A model generated the notes under the pieces. The model worked only from the letters and a program-made list of their open reading frames with translations, was not told the DNA's origin and did no database searches. DNA of 53,104 bases. It comes from Peptococcaceae bacterium. Its GTDB lineage: Bacteria; Bacillota; Peptococcia; Peptococcales; Peptococcaceae. The first letter of the stretch is position 1. Every line of letters starts with the position of its first letter. The DNA is taken from positions 1-53,104 of the forward strand of contig CAAETY010000087.1 in the NCBI GenBank assembly GCA_900759105.1. Reading direction: 5' to 3'. Positions 41,862-50,603 of this stretch are shown in pieces. Both the position numbers and the translations under genes were made by a program.

Positions 41862-41905
41862 AAAAGCTCGTCATCATTTGTTCATTCAGATGATGACGAG
41901 CTTTT
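41862..41905. terminator. Bidirectional intrinsic terminator
   Basis: Stem AAAAGCTCGTCATCAT/ATGATGACGAGCTTTT with a loop of about 12 nt, between convergent genes. Confidence 0.9.
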
Positions 41906-41975
41906 GTGTTGTTTGATGAAATGGCGGATATTTAACAGAATGACGTAGTGACACAGGGGAACGTGCGCCTTGCAC

Positions 41976-42455
41976 CTATTCGGCAAGACGTTGCAAGGTG
42001 TCACCGCTTAGGCGGTAAACGGTCCACTCGTCCATGGCTTCGGCACCGAGCCCTTTGTAAAAATCAATGCCGGCTTGATTCCAATCCAAGCACCACCATT
42101 CCAGGCGGCCACATTCGCGTGCTACGGCAATGCGGGCAAGCTCATGAAAGAATGCAGTGCCAATGCCTTGGTGACGATATTCCGGCATAACATAAAGGTC
42201 CTCCAAATAAAGACCGCTACGCCCGAGGAAGGTGAAGAAATTGTGGAAAAAGAGCGCAAAACCAACCTCTTTTTCTTCAACCATGGCAAAGATAACTTCG
42301 GCACGCCGGCGGTCAAAGAGCCAATCTTCGAGAGTGGCTTCATCGGCGATTACTTCATCGAGAAGATTTTCATAATCGGCGAGGTCGCGAATCATTTGTA
42401 AAATAAGCGGTACATCGGTGCGGACCGCAGTGCGAAATTGTGGCGTATAGGACAT
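41976..42455 (-). CDS. GNAT-family N-acetyltransferase, diamine acetyltransferase-like
   Basis: 159-residue GNAT enzyme. The acetyl-CoA pyrophosphate loop is VMPEYRHQGIGTAFF (Q/RxxGxG/A), preceded by the beta strand LYLEDLYV and followed by RLEWWCLDWNQAGIDFYKGLGA. The combination EDLYV...WWCLDWN..A..FY resembles spermidine/spermine acetyltransferases. ATG 42455 with GGAGG 7 nt upstream is chosen; the frame is open to 42548 but that part overlaps the tmk terminator. It lies downstream of tmk on the same strand but is separated from it by that terminator. Confidence 0.9.
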   Translation of the reverse strand: MSYTPQFRTAVRTDVPLILQMIRDLADYENLLDEVIADEATLEDWLFDRRRAEVIFAMVEEKEVGFALFFHNFFTFLGRSGLYLEDLYVMPEYRHQGIGTAFFHELARIAVARECGRLEWWCLDWNQAGIDFYKGLGAEAMDEWTVYRLSGDTLQRLAE

Positions 42456-42482
42456 GGATGCCTCCTTATGTGATGAGAAAAT

Positions 42483-42514
42483 AAAAAACACCGCCGGAAA
42501 AATACCGGCGGTGT
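42483..42514 (-). terminator. Intrinsic terminator of trpS-tmk
   Basis: Stem ACACCGCCGG/CCGGCGGTGT with a 7-nt loop, followed on the minus strand by six T (42483-42488). Confidence 0.92.
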
Positions 42515-42520
42515 GAGCGA

Positions 42521-43123
42521 TTACAGAATGGCTTCGAGGGCTTTCCAAGCGGCTTCGTGCACGTCATTTGGTGCTTGTGCCGCATTGATGACGGTAACAT
42601 TGTCATCGTGGCGAACTTCGGCGAGCATCAAATACATATCACGGATTTGCAACAATTGCTTCTGGCTTTCGTAGCGTTCCTTGGCATCACCACGCACATC
42701 AATGCGATGCATGGCGTCCTGAGCGCTGAGGTCAAAGAGTAAGGTTAAATCCGGATGCAAACGGCTGTCCGCATACTTGTTGATATCTAAAATCCATTCC
42801 AAGGTCAGAGACTGGCTATTGTAAGCGAGGGAGGACAATACATAACGGTCACAAAGCACCACATCGCCTTGCGCAAGGTGTGCCTTGATATCGTGAATGT
42901 GATGCAATCGGTCTGCCGCAAAGAGCAAAGCAATGGTTGCCTCATCCATCTTTGTCGCATCGCCCAAGCCTTCACGGATGAGCTTGCCAATCTTGCTTTC
43001 AGAAGGTTCGCGGGTGACCCACACGGTATGACCGGCGTGCTCCAAACGCGCCTTTAATAAATCAAGCTGCGTGCCCTTGCCGCTGCCATCTATGCCTTCG
43101 AGAACGATGAAGCGTCCACTCAT
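42521..43123 (-). CDS. tmk: Thymidylate kinase
   Basis: 200-residue dTMP kinase for dTTP synthesis. P-loop GIDGSGKGTQ near the N-terminus, the DR motif in VLCDRYVLSSLAYNSQ and the LID-type region RGDAKERYESQ. The Ser/Ala pattern in SSLAYN is the thymidine-binding helix. Starts 4 nt inside the end of trpS (ATGA overlap), so the two are translationally coupled, an unusual pairing of tRNA charging and nucleotide synthesis but not informative about function. Ends in a strong terminator. Confidence 0.96.
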   Translation of the reverse strand: MSGRFIVLEGIDGSGKGTQLDLLKARLEHAGHTVWVTREPSESKIGKLIREGLGDATKMDEATIALLFAADRLHHIHDIKAHLAQGDVVLCDRYVLSSLAYNSQSLTLEWILDINKYADSRLHPDLTLLFDLSAQDAMHRIDVRGDAKERYESQKQLLQIRDMYLMLAEVRHDDNVTVINAAQAPNDVHEAAWKALEAIL

Positions 43124-44133
43124 GCTTGTATACCGCCAAGATTCAAGTGCATAGCTTCCTTAATCTTTGCGATGTTTTCATTACCAACTGCATTTGCACG
43201 GTCATTGCCGGCACGGATGATGTCGCGGACTTCATCAAGGTGAGATTCATAGTAAGCGCGACGTTCACGGAATGGGTCGAGCAAATTGTTCAGACTATTG
43301 GTGAGTTCTTTTTTGCAAGCAACACAGCCGATAGTGCCGGCTGTGCAACGTTCGCAAATGTCAGCATGTTCGCCTGGGGTGAAAACACTGTGGTATTTTG
43401 CCACAACACAGATATCAGGATGGCCCGGATCGGTGGCGCGAATACGGCTAGGGTCGGTAACAGCCTTGCTAACTTTTTCTTTAACAGTTTCAGCGGTATC
43501 GGAAAGATAAATAGCATTGCCCAAGCTCTTGCCCATCTTTGCATTGCCGTCAAGACCCATTAAACGAGGATGCTCGGAAAGCATGATTTCCGGTTCCTTC
43601 AAGAGTGGCGCATCCGGGCAATAGAGGTCATTGAAACGACGAACGAGCTTGCGTGCCAATTCTAAGTGTGGCTTTTGGTCTTCGCCAACAGGAACGAGAT
43701 CGGCGTTACAGAAAGTAATGTCTGCGGTTTGGCTGACAGGATAGCCGATAAAGCCGTAGGTCATATCATCATAGCCATAGTTGGCTGCTTCGGATTTAAC
43801 GGTAGGGTTGTGACGAAGCACGTTCATGCTTACAAACATGGAATAGAAGATAGTCAGCTCTGCAATAGATGGAATTTGAGATTGCAAGAAAAGGGTGGTC
43901 TTTTCAGGGTCTAAACCAACAGAGAGATTGTCCATTGCCACCTGCATGATACTGTCGCTGATAAGTTCAGGACGTTCAAAGTGCGTGGTAAGGGCTTGAA
44001 TGTCTGCAATTTCAATAAAAGTATCATAGTCGTGTTGCAATTTTACACGGCTGGATAAGCTACCAACATAATGGCCAATATGAAGACGACCGGTAGGACG
44101 GTCGCCGGTAAGAATACGTTTTTGTTGAGTCAT
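43120..44133 (-). CDS. trpS: Tryptophanyl-tRNA synthetase
   Basis: 337-residue class I synthetase. The HIGH motif is PTGRLHIGHYVGSL; the KMSKS loop reads KMGKS in DGNAKMGKSLGNAI, a variant known in some bacterial TrpRS. A Cys-rich insertion, CERCTAGTIGCVACKKE (about residues 263-279), could bind zinc or an Fe-S cluster as in some anaerobes' TrpRS. AAAGGAG lies 7 nt before the ATG. No T-box leader is visible upstream. Overlaps tmk by 4 nt. Confidence 0.96.
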   Translation of the reverse strand: MTQQKRILTGDRPTGRLHIGHYVGSLSSRVKLQHDYDTFIEIADIQALTTHFERPELISDSIMQVAMDNLSVGLDPEKTTLFLQSQIPSIAELTIFYSMFVSMNVLRHNPTVKSEAANYGYDDMTYGFIGYPVSQTADITFCNADLVPVGEDQKPHLELARKLVRRFNDLYCPDAPLLKEPEIMLSEHPRLMGLDGNAKMGKSLGNAIYLSDTAETVKEKVSKAVTDPSRIRATDPGHPDICVVAKYHSVFTPGEHADICERCTAGTIGCVACKKELTNSLNNLLDPFRERRAYYESHLDEVRDIIRAGNDRANAVGNENIAKIKEAMHLNLGGIQA

Positions 44134-44191
44134 TGGTCTTCTCCTTTTAGCGCTTGATAAGCGTATTTTTTCCTATTCTAAGCTTATATAA

Positions 44192-44220
44192 AGTATAAGT
44201 TCTAGCGGTTGCTTTGTCAA
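44192..44220 (-). promoter_or_regulatory. Promoter of trpS-tmk
   Basis: Minus strand: TTGACA (44220-44215), 17-nt spacer, TATACT (44197-44192). Confidence 0.82.
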
Positions 44221-44227
44221 ATTACAG

Positions 44228-44281
44228 GGATGATACATCCTATAATCATAAAAATTCCCCACTAAGGCGGTGGGGGGATTG
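44228..44281 (+). promoter_or_regulatory. Operator-like palindrome, -10 and hairpin before the aminotransferase gene
   Basis: GGATG-ATA-CATCC (44228-44240) is directly followed by TATAAT (44241-44246). A TTCCCCAC/GTGGGG hairpin (about 44257-44277) lies in the leader; on the minus strand it is followed by TTTTT. The only -35-like hexamer (TTGTCA, 44214) is 21 nt away, so the promoter may need an activator or the palindrome may be a repressor site. Confidence 0.5.
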
Positions 44282-44340
44282 ATTTATGAACCACAATAAT
44301 TTATACTTTAATCTACTTAAAATAATAGGAGGAATGGCAT

Positions 44341-45588
44341 ATGTCATTATTAGCAACTCATGCCCAAGGTAAGGGCGGTCCGGACGTTATTTTCGCTTAC
44401 TCTGCACAGGCAAAAGCACGTGCACAAGAAGTTGGCAAGGAAAACATTGTAAATGCCACAATTGGTGCGTTCTTGAATGCAGATGGAAGCTTAAAAACGA
44501 TGAAAACCGTTGAGGATGCGATTCGCGCCATTCCGTTCCAAGAAGCAGCCAACTACGCAGCCATTAACGGCGAACCAAGCTTTATTGATGCCATGATGGA
44601 CAGCGTACTACATGAACACCGTCCAAAAGATACCTACATGGCAGGTGTGGCTACTCCGGGCGGGACCGGCGCGCTGCACAACAGCTTTTACAACTACTTA
44701 AACGAAGGCGAAGTATGTTTGACCACCAGCTATTTCTGGGGCAACTATCGCAGCCTTTTGACCGAAATCGGTCGCGACATTGAAACCTTTAACACCTTCA
44801 CCCCGGAAGGGCATTTTGATATGGAAGCATGCAAAGCCGGCTGTGAAGCGGTATGCGCAAAGCAACAAAACCTCATGCTCTTGTTAAATACCCCGGCCCA
44901 TAACCCAACCGGTTTCTCTGTGACCACCGATGAATGGAAAGAACTCATTGCGTACCTTTCCACCGTTGCGACAAACGGCAAAAACAACGTGATTCTCATG
45001 GTGGACACCGCATACCTCGACTATGCAGGTCCGGATGCACGTGATTTCTTTGACCTCTTTACCGGTCTTCCTGAAAACTTCCTCGTGCTCGTGTGCGCAA
45101 GTACCTCCAAGGGCTACACCCTCTACGGCTACCGCCTGGGGCTCTTGTTCTGCATTGCCCAAAGTGAAGCCGTGCGCGATGAATTTGCAAAAGCCAACGG
45201 TGCATCTTGCCGTGCAACCTGGTCCAACTGCAGCCGTCCGGCCATGGAAGCAGTAGCACTCTTGAACAATGATGTCGAACGCCGCGCAGCATTCCGCAAA
45301 GAACAAGAAGAATTTGCAGCAAGCCTTGCACGCCGTGCAGAAATCTTTATGCGTGAAGCCAAAGACGTCGCACTGGACGTATGCCCATACCATTCCGGCT
45401 TCTTCATTTATGTACCAACACCAACCCATGAAGAAGCAGTGAAGATTTTTGACCTGCTCGCAGAAGAAAACATCTTTGCCGTACCACTCGGCGCCGGCCT
45501 CCGCATTGCCATCTGTGCGGTAGACGATGCCAAGATTCCGGGAATGGCAGCAAAATTCAAAGTAGCCTACGATAAGGTGTGCCAATAA
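44341..45588 (+). CDS. PLP-dependent aminotransferase, class I/II
   Basis: 415-residue fold-type I aminotransferase. The PLP lysine is in ASTSKGYTLYGYRLGLL; NTPAHNPTGFSV supplies the Asn-Pro-Thr-Gly motif, and VDTAYLDYAGPD the Asp/Tyr that bind the pyridine ring. The N-terminal ENIVNATIGAFLNADGSLKT region resembles aromatic/aspartate aminotransferases of clostridia. GGAGG lies 8 nt before the ATG. Its GC-rich, NNC-biased codons suggest strong expression. Monocistronic. The exact amino donor is unknown; a role in amino-acid fermentation is likely. Confidence 0.92.
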   Translation: MSLLATHAQGKGGPDVIFAYSAQAKARAQEVGKENIVNATIGAFLNADGSLKTMKTVEDAIRAIPFQEAANYAAINGEPSFIDAMMDSVLHEHRPKDTYMAGVATPGGTGALHNSFYNYLNEGEVCLTTSYFWGNYRSLLTEIGRDIETFNTFTPEGHFDMEACKAGCEAVCAKQQNLMLLLNTPAHNPTGFSVTTDEWKELIAYLSTVATNGKNNVILMVDTAYLDYAGPDARDFFDLFTGLPENFLVLVCASTSKGYTLYGYRLGLLFCIAQSEAVRDEFAKANGASCRATWSNCSRPAMEAVALLNNDVERRAAFRKEQEEFAASLARRAEIFMREAKDVALDVCPYHSGFFIYVPTPTHEEAVKIFDLLAEENIFAVPLGAGLRIAICAVDDAKIPGMAAKFKVAYDKVCQ

Positions 45589-45600
45589 TTTCACCAAAGC

Positions 45601-45637
45601 AAAGCGCCGATGCCCAAAAGCATCGACGCTTTTTTTG
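45601..45637 (+). terminator. Intrinsic terminator of the aminotransferase gene
   Basis: Stem AAAGCG-c-CGATGC/GCATCG-a-CGCTTT with loop CCAAAA and seven T. Confidence 0.92.
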
Positions 45638-46041
45638 ATGGCCGAAATTCAATATAAGGCGCAGCATGTGTGTCATTTTTTGGAATGATAAAAGGGGGTG
45701 GGGTGAAAATCATTGTTAAATTTTGCGTGGCAAATGTTCGAGTAAAAACAAGAATAGAAAAATACCAATGGAGCATATGCTTAATTAGTGACTGTCAAAA
45801 TGACAAAATATTTTGGTTAATATGCATATTGCGAACAATTATATAGAATAGTAAGATAATTACCAATAAAACGTTTGGATAATCAATTAAGACACACATG
45901 AAAGCAAAATCGATAATAATAAGGGTTTATAAAGGAATCAATGAAATGTTCGTAGAATCGTTTTTGAAAACGGCGCTACAAATAAGCTAAATACATCTTG
46001 CAGAGGGCCCATTACCACCACGGTAACAAGGTGTGTGAGGA
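45638..46041 (+). other. AT-rich intergenic control region before the NhaC gene
   Basis: About 400 nt with no credible ORF. Three palindromes are clustered: AGCATATGCT (45772-45781), TGTCA-AAA-TGACA (45793-45805) and AATATGCATATT (45819-45830). A possible promoter follows: TTGCGA (45829), 17-nt spacer, TAAGAT (45852-45857). A short TTACC/GGTAA hairpin lies at about 46012-46026. Probably the control region for the amine-oxidation cluster and binding site of the PucR-type regulator (inference). Confidence 0.5.
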
Positions 46042-46071
46042 TTGACCAAATATTCTCTTATTCGTTATAAA
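46042..46071 (+). promoter_or_regulatory. Proximal promoter of the NhaC gene
   Basis: TTGACC (46042-46047), 18-nt spacer, TATAAA (46066-46071). Confidence 0.6.
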
Positions 46072-46094
46072 ATGATAAATTGGAGGTTTTAACC

Positions 46095-47501
46095 ATGAAA
46101 AGAAAACCGACTCTATGGGAAGCCATTTCTTGCTTTTTGGTCATGGTGGTAATTATCGGTGTTGGTAAAGGGCTGTTGCGGTTAGACATTCAACCATTAT
46201 TGATCTTAGCTGCCTTTTATGCTGCTGTAATCGGGAAGCGTTTGGGATATTCCTATCAAGATATGGAAAAAGGGATTACTGAAAACTTGGCGACAAGCTT
46301 ACCGGTTATTTACATTTTGGTTTGTGTAGGGATTGTTATCGGTACTTGGATTTATTCCGGGACCGTGCCGTATTTGATTTATTTGGGGCTGAAGCTCATT
46401 AGTCCGGAATTATTCTTGGTAGCAGCATTTCTTATTACTGCGATTGTATCTACTGCAACCGGGACTGCATGGGGCTCTGTCGCTACTGCAGGTTTGGCAC
46501 TGATTGGGGTTGCCGGTGAAATGGGTATTCCGTTAGGCATGGCAGCCGGCGCGATTATCTCCGGTGGGGTATTTGGTGACAAGATGTCACCACTTTCCGA
46601 TACCACCAACTTGGCACCAATGGTATGTGACGTTGATTTGTTCCAGCACATTCGTCATATGTTCTGGACAACCATTCCGGCTTCCTGCGTAGGCTTGCTT
46701 GTATGGTTTTTCGCAGGGAAAAACTTAACAATTACTGCAGCTAACTCGGTGAATGTAGAAGCTTTATCCAATAATTTATCTGCTATCTACAATTTTAATC
46801 TGTTGTTACTCTTGCCGGCTGTGATTGTTATTGTTGGGGCGATGCTTAAGCAGCCTACTGTACCGTTGATGCTCCTTTCCTCAGTGGTAGCGATTGGCTT
46901 GGGGGCATACTTCCACGGTCTTGATTTTACCGCCGGTGTTCATGCCTGCGTAGCTGGTTTTAATGTTGATATGGTAACTGCTGCTTCTGCTGCTGATGCG
47001 ACCGGCAATGCTACAATTATGAGCTTGTTGAACCGTGGTGGGATCAGTTCTATGATGAATATTGTTAACACCATCATATGTGGTTATGCTTTTGCCGGAA
47101 TTGTGGCAAAGATTGGCTGCCTTGATGTTATCCTTGAAAGCATTTCTCACAAAATTGATTGCCGTTGGAAGTTAATTGGCATAACCATCTTGTCTAGTGC
47201 TATTTTGGTATTTACCGCTGGGGTTGCATCCATTTCCATTATTATGGTAGGCTTCCTTTTAAAAGAAGCGTATACCAATATGGGCCTGCATGGTGTGAAC
47301 CTCTCTCGTACCTTGGAAGATGCCGGGACCATGCTCCTGCCATTCGTGCCTTGGGGCGCATCCGGGATTTACTACATGGACTTACTGGGTGTTCCTGTAA
47401 GTGCATATGCCGTATGGTGCATTCCTTGTTATCTCTGCGTGGTCTTTGCCATGATTTGGGCATTTACCGGCAAGGGTATTCGTTATCTTAAAAACGAATA
47501 A
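46095..47501 (+). CDS. NhaC-family Na+/H+ antiporter or organic-ion exchanger
   Basis: Polytopic permease of 468 residues with about 11-12 helices. The family signature ISGGVFGDKMSPLSDTTNLAP is complete (residues about 153-173), preceded by TATGTAWGSVATAGLALIGVA and echoed in the second half by GTMLLPFVPWGASGIYYM. NhaC relatives include Na+/H+ antiporters and substrate exchangers such as the malate/lactate antiporter MleN. Its place at the head of an amino-acid oxidation cluster favours import of the substrate or export of its product. ATG 46095 has GGAGG 8 nt upstream. The PucR-type regulator follows after 47 nt. Confidence 0.9.
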   Translation: MKRKPTLWEAISCFLVMVVIIGVGKGLLRLDIQPLLILAAFYAAVIGKRLGYSYQDMEKGITENLATSLPVIYILVCVGIVIGTWIYSGTVPYLIYLGLKLISPELFLVAAFLITAIVSTATGTAWGSVATAGLALIGVAGEMGIPLGMAAGAIISGGVFGDKMSPLSDTTNLAPMVCDVDLFQHIRHMFWTTIPASCVGLLVWFFAGKNLTITAANSVNVEALSNNLSAIYNFNLLLLLPAVIVIVGAMLKQPTVPLMLLSSVVAIGLGAYFHGLDFTAGVHACVAGFNVDMVTAASAADATGNATIMSLLNRGGISSMMNIVNTIICGYAFAGIVAKIGCLDVILESISHKIDCRWKLIGITILSSAILVFTAGVASISIIMVGFLLKEAYTNMGLHGVNLSRTLEDAGTMLLPFVPWGASGIYYMDLLGVPVSAYAVWCIPCYLCVVFAMIWAFTGKGIRYLKNE

Positions 47502-47548
47502 TCGAAACGCCTTTCGGTGGCGTAACGTTTTAGGAAGGATGAGCGTGC

Positions 47549-48703
47549 TTGAGTATTACAGTCGAACGTTTCATGGAAACAGTAAGTGATTACAAGGTCA
47601 ACTTGGTGGCTGGTAAAGGCGGCATCGGAAATATTATTGAGTGGTTTCAGATTGTGGAAAATAATCTCGCCATGACACATGTTAATATCAATGAGTTGGT
47701 GTTTTGTTCCGGCGAAGACATGGATGACGAGGCTGTATTCGTACGCTTTATAGAAGAATTGATTGCACGACAAAGCAGTGGTTTGGTGATAATGCAAGGA
47801 CATTATTTGACAGAGATTTCCGATGTAGTGAAGAATCTGTGTAATGTACAGCGTTTTCCATTAATGGTATTGGCTTCTTCCGTAAATATGTCCACTATCA
47901 CCAAGCTGCTGAGCATACAGCTTTTGGAATCAGAAAAGATTAATCGTCAGCTTTTTTCGGCGATGAAAAATGCCATCTCGTTTCCGAAAAAACTCGATGG
48001 CTATGTACCAACCCTTGTACAATCGGGATTTAAGAAAAACGAGCCCTATGCGGTTTCCATTGTGAAGATGAAGCACCGAGAACTTATTACGAGTTCTGAA
48101 AGTCAGTGGCTGGTGAAGTCAATGGAGGCACAGCTTTTGAAAGCCGGGGACAAGTCCTTTGTGCTAACAATGGATGATATCTATGTCTTTGTGTTTTCAA
48201 ATTACTCCGAGGAAGAAATGCGCGAGATTATGCTAAAAATGATTATGTTATTGCGCATGAAAGAATATCAATTCTATGTGGGGAGTAGCATTAATCATTC
48301 GGGTGTAGAGCGATTAACGAACGCTTATGTACAAGCAAAAAAAGTCGTAAATTTGAGTGAACGCAATGGCTGGGAAAATCAGTTGGTGCAATATCGTGAA
48401 TTGGGTGTTTATCAGTTGCTGTTAGCGATTGATGACAAGAACACCATGAAGCAATACTACGATGCCAAGCTTGGAGTTCTGGAAAAACATGATCAAAATA
48501 ACGGCTCGGATTATCTGGAATTTTTGAAGGTGTATTTAAACAATAACTGCAATATTAATGATACAGCGGATAAGTTGTTTATTCATCGTAATACAGTAGT
48601 GTATAAAATTAAGAAAATCAATGAGCTGTTGGATTGTGATTTATCTGAATTAGAGGTGCGTGTAAAACTATTTTTAGCAATTATGCTGCAAAATATCATA
48701 TAA
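47549..48703 (+). CDS. PucR-family transcriptional regulator
   Basis: 384 residues: an N-terminal PucR-type ligand domain (about 1-130; VNINELVFCSGEDMDDEA, IARQSSGLVIMQGHYLTEIS), a central GGDEF-like region (about 165-300) and a C-terminal HTH_30 domain with NCNINDTADKLFIHRNTVVY followed by KIKKINELLDCDLSE. PucR/CdaR proteins activate purine, sugar-acid or amino-acid degradation genes on binding a pathway compound. TTG start at 47549, about 9 nt after AAGGA. It lies between the transporter and the oxidoreductase genes, so it is the likely local activator. Confidence 0.92.
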   Translation: MSITVERFMETVSDYKVNLVAGKGGIGNIIEWFQIVENNLAMTHVNINELVFCSGEDMDDEAVFVRFIEELIARQSSGLVIMQGHYLTEISDVVKNLCNVQRFPLMVLASSVNMSTITKLLSIQLLESEKINRQLFSAMKNAISFPKKLDGYVPTLVQSGFKKNEPYAVSIVKMKHRELITSSESQWLVKSMEAQLLKAGDKSFVLTMDDIYVFVFSNYSEEEMREIMLKMIMLLRMKEYQFYVGSSINHSGVERLTNAYVQAKKVVNLSERNGWENQLVQYRELGVYQLLLAIDDKNTMKQYYDAKLGVLEKHDQNNGSDYLEFLKVYLNNNCNINDTADKLFIHRNTVVYKIKKINELLDCDLSELEVRVKLFLAIMLQNII

Positions 48704-48739
48704 AAACGATACGAGAAACAGTAGTGTCTGTTGTGGAAA

Positions 48740-48781
48740 AAGGTTAACTTTTCGGCATGCTGTGAAAGTTAATCTTTTTTT
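48740..48781 (+). terminator. Intrinsic terminator of the PucR gene
   Basis: Stem AAGGTTAACTTTTC/GAAAGTTAATCTTT with a 10-nt loop and seven T. Confidence 0.85.
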
Positions 48782-48893
48782 GCGCAAAAAAAACATAAAA
48801 AAATATACGTCTAGAATATCAATCAATATGAATAAATAAAAAATAAAGTAAAAGATATTCGAATGAGAAATGTGCGGTAGGAGGAATGATTCA

Positions 48894-49370
48894 ATGAGTA
48901 TAGCAGATGTTTTACAGGAAAAAGGCATTGAATTGCCACCGGTGGTTGTGCCAGTGGCAAACTACATGCTTGCTTCTCGCAGTGGGAAGGTGGTAACTTC
49001 TTCTGGATTTACACCAAAGGCCAATGGTACCTGGACGGTGACGGGTAAACTCAATGATTCACGCATCGAAGAAGGCTATGAAGGGGCAAGACTTGCGACC
49101 CTAAATGCCTTGGCAGCACTCAATGAAATGTGTGGCGGGCTTGATAATATTGCGAAAGTCCTCAAAGTGAGCGGTTATATTGTTTCGGAAGATGATTTTC
49201 ACAATCAATCCAAGGTGCTCAATGGCGCATCGGACTTATTGGTAGAAATTTTTGGTGATGCTGGCAGACATGCACGCTTTGCCGTGGGGATTAATTCCCT
49301 CTTTGGGAACGCTTCGATTGAAGTAACCTTGGATGTAGAACTTAAAGACGAGTCCTTAGCGAAATGCTAA
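48894..49370 (+). CDS. RidA/YjgF-family protein, long form
   Basis: 158-residue member of the YjgF/YER057c/UK114 family. RidA enzymes hydrolyse reactive enamines and imines released by PLP enzymes and amino-acid oxidases. The pocket Arg is in HARFAVGINSLFGNASIEVTL, a variant of the usual R...LP...EIE ending; VTSSGFTPKANGTWTVTGKL and EGYEGARLATLNALAAL give the core fold. The longer form with a replaced proline segment indicates a separate subgroup. AGGAGG lies 9 nt before the ATG 48894. It directly precedes the flavoprotein genes, so it probably disposes of the imine they make. Confidence 0.88.
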   Translation: MSIADVLQEKGIELPPVVVPVANYMLASRSGKVVTSSGFTPKANGTWTVTGKLNDSRIEEGYEGARLATLNALAALNEMCGGLDNIAKVLKVSGYIVSEDDFHNQSKVLNGASDLLVEIFGDAGRHARFAVGINSLFGNASIEVTLDVELKDESLAKC

Positions 49371-49410
49371 GGGAGCATACGGTTAAATATAGAAGGAAGG
49401 TTGAACGGCT

Positions 49411-50580
49411 ATGAGTCAGACCGCAAATGTAGTAGTAATAGGTGGCGGGATTATTGGGACAGCGATTACCTATTATTTGGCCAAAAAGGGCGTGAAGAAT
49501 GTTGTGCTCGTGGAACGCCGTGGTATAGGTGAGGAAACCTCCAGTGCTTGCGACAGTGGGGTAATGATTCACACCAAGGCACCGGGTATTTTGCAGCAAA
49601 TTCAACAAAAGAGCAATCGTTTGTATGAAACCTTGAGCCAAGAATTGGGGCGCGAGGTACATTATAACAAGATGGGAAGTATGGTAATGATTGACGACCC
49701 ATCTCTTGTTGGAACATTTGAAGATACTATTAAGCAGCAGGTTGGCGCTGGAATTAACGTTTCCTTAATCAGTGGCGACGATGCGCGTAAAATTGAACCA
49801 TGCCTCTCCAAGGAAATCTGTGCAGTGTCTTATTGCTTGGACGATGCGCTGGTTAGCCCGATGGATGTTACCTTGGGCTATGCGCAAGCGGCAGAAAGAT
49901 TGGGTGCCACAGTCATGACCAATACCGCGGTAACGGATATCTTGGTGGAAAATGGCAAGGTCAAGGGCGTTGTTACCACGAAGGGCATTATATATACCGA
50001 ACAAGTGGTTAATGCTGCGGGGGTATTTTCTCCTGAAATCGGCAAAATGGCGGGGATGGATGTTCCGGTAAAACCACGCCGTGGGAACATTATTGTTTGC
50101 GAACAGGTGGCACCGGTGGTGAATCATATCTTGCTTTGCTGCCGTTATGTGGCATTGAAATATCATCCGGAATTGGCTGAAACTTCTGATGACCCAAGCA
50201 TGAAGATGGGCGTCAATCTCTTCCTGGAGCAAACACATACCGGGAATATTTTATTCGGCAGTAACCGTGAATGGAGTGGCTATGATAAGAGCACCTCATA
50301 TGAAATCCTGCGTGCCGTGTGTAATTATGCCACCCACTATGTGCCATTTTTGAAAAATATCAATATTATTCGCACCTATGCCGGGCTTCGTCCTTATTGC
50401 GATGGCGGTCCAATTTTAGGGCCGGTGAATGGCTTGGAAGGGATGATTATGGCGACCGGTCATGAAGGTGGCGGGATTGGCTACGGTCCTGCAATGGGTG
50501 ACATTATGAGTGATTATATTATTAATCAAAAGATTACCGATGAAATCGCACCATATCTGTATAGCAGATTTCAGAAATAA
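49411..50580 (+). CDS. FAD-dependent oxidoreductase, DAO/HcnC-like catalytic subunit
   Basis: 389-residue flavoprotein of the D-amino-acid-oxidase superfamily. FAD motif VVVIGGGIIGTAITYYLAKKG at the N-terminus (quoted in part: GGGIIGTAITYYLAKKG), VVNAAGVFSPEIGKMAG in the middle, and the C-terminal TYAGLRPYCDGGPILGPVNG and TGHEGGGIGYGPAMG that close the active site. It resembles HcnC, opine oxidase subunit B and sarcosine- or proline-dehydrogenase beta subunits, which oxidise a C-N bond to an imine. It is expected to pair with the two Fe-S proteins encoded next. GAAGG precedes the ATG. Substrate unknown. Confidence 0.9.
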   Translation: MSQTANVVVIGGGIIGTAITYYLAKKGVKNVVLVERRGIGEETSSACDSGVMIHTKAPGILQQIQQKSNRLYETLSQELGREVHYNKMGSMVMIDDPSLVGTFEDTIKQQVGAGINVSLISGDDARKIEPCLSKEICAVSYCLDDALVSPMDVTLGYAQAAERLGATVMTNTAVTDILVENGKVKGVVTTKGIIYTEQVVNAAGVFSPEIGKMAGMDVPVKPRRGNIIVCEQVAPVVNHILLCCRYVALKYHPELAETSDDPSMKMGVNLFLEQTHTGNILFGSNREWSGYDKSTSYEILRAVCNYATHYVPFLKNINIIRTYAGLRPYCDGGPILGPVNGLEGMIMATGHEGGGIGYGPAMGDIMSDYIINQKITDEIAPYLYSRFQK

Positions 50581-50603
50581 AGAAGATTTTGGAGGCGTTA
50601 AAA

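Noticed and set aside
44134..44340. T-box riboswitch before trpS
   Set aside because: No conserved T-box sequence and a promoter close to the gene; the hairpin present belongs to the opposite-strand leader.
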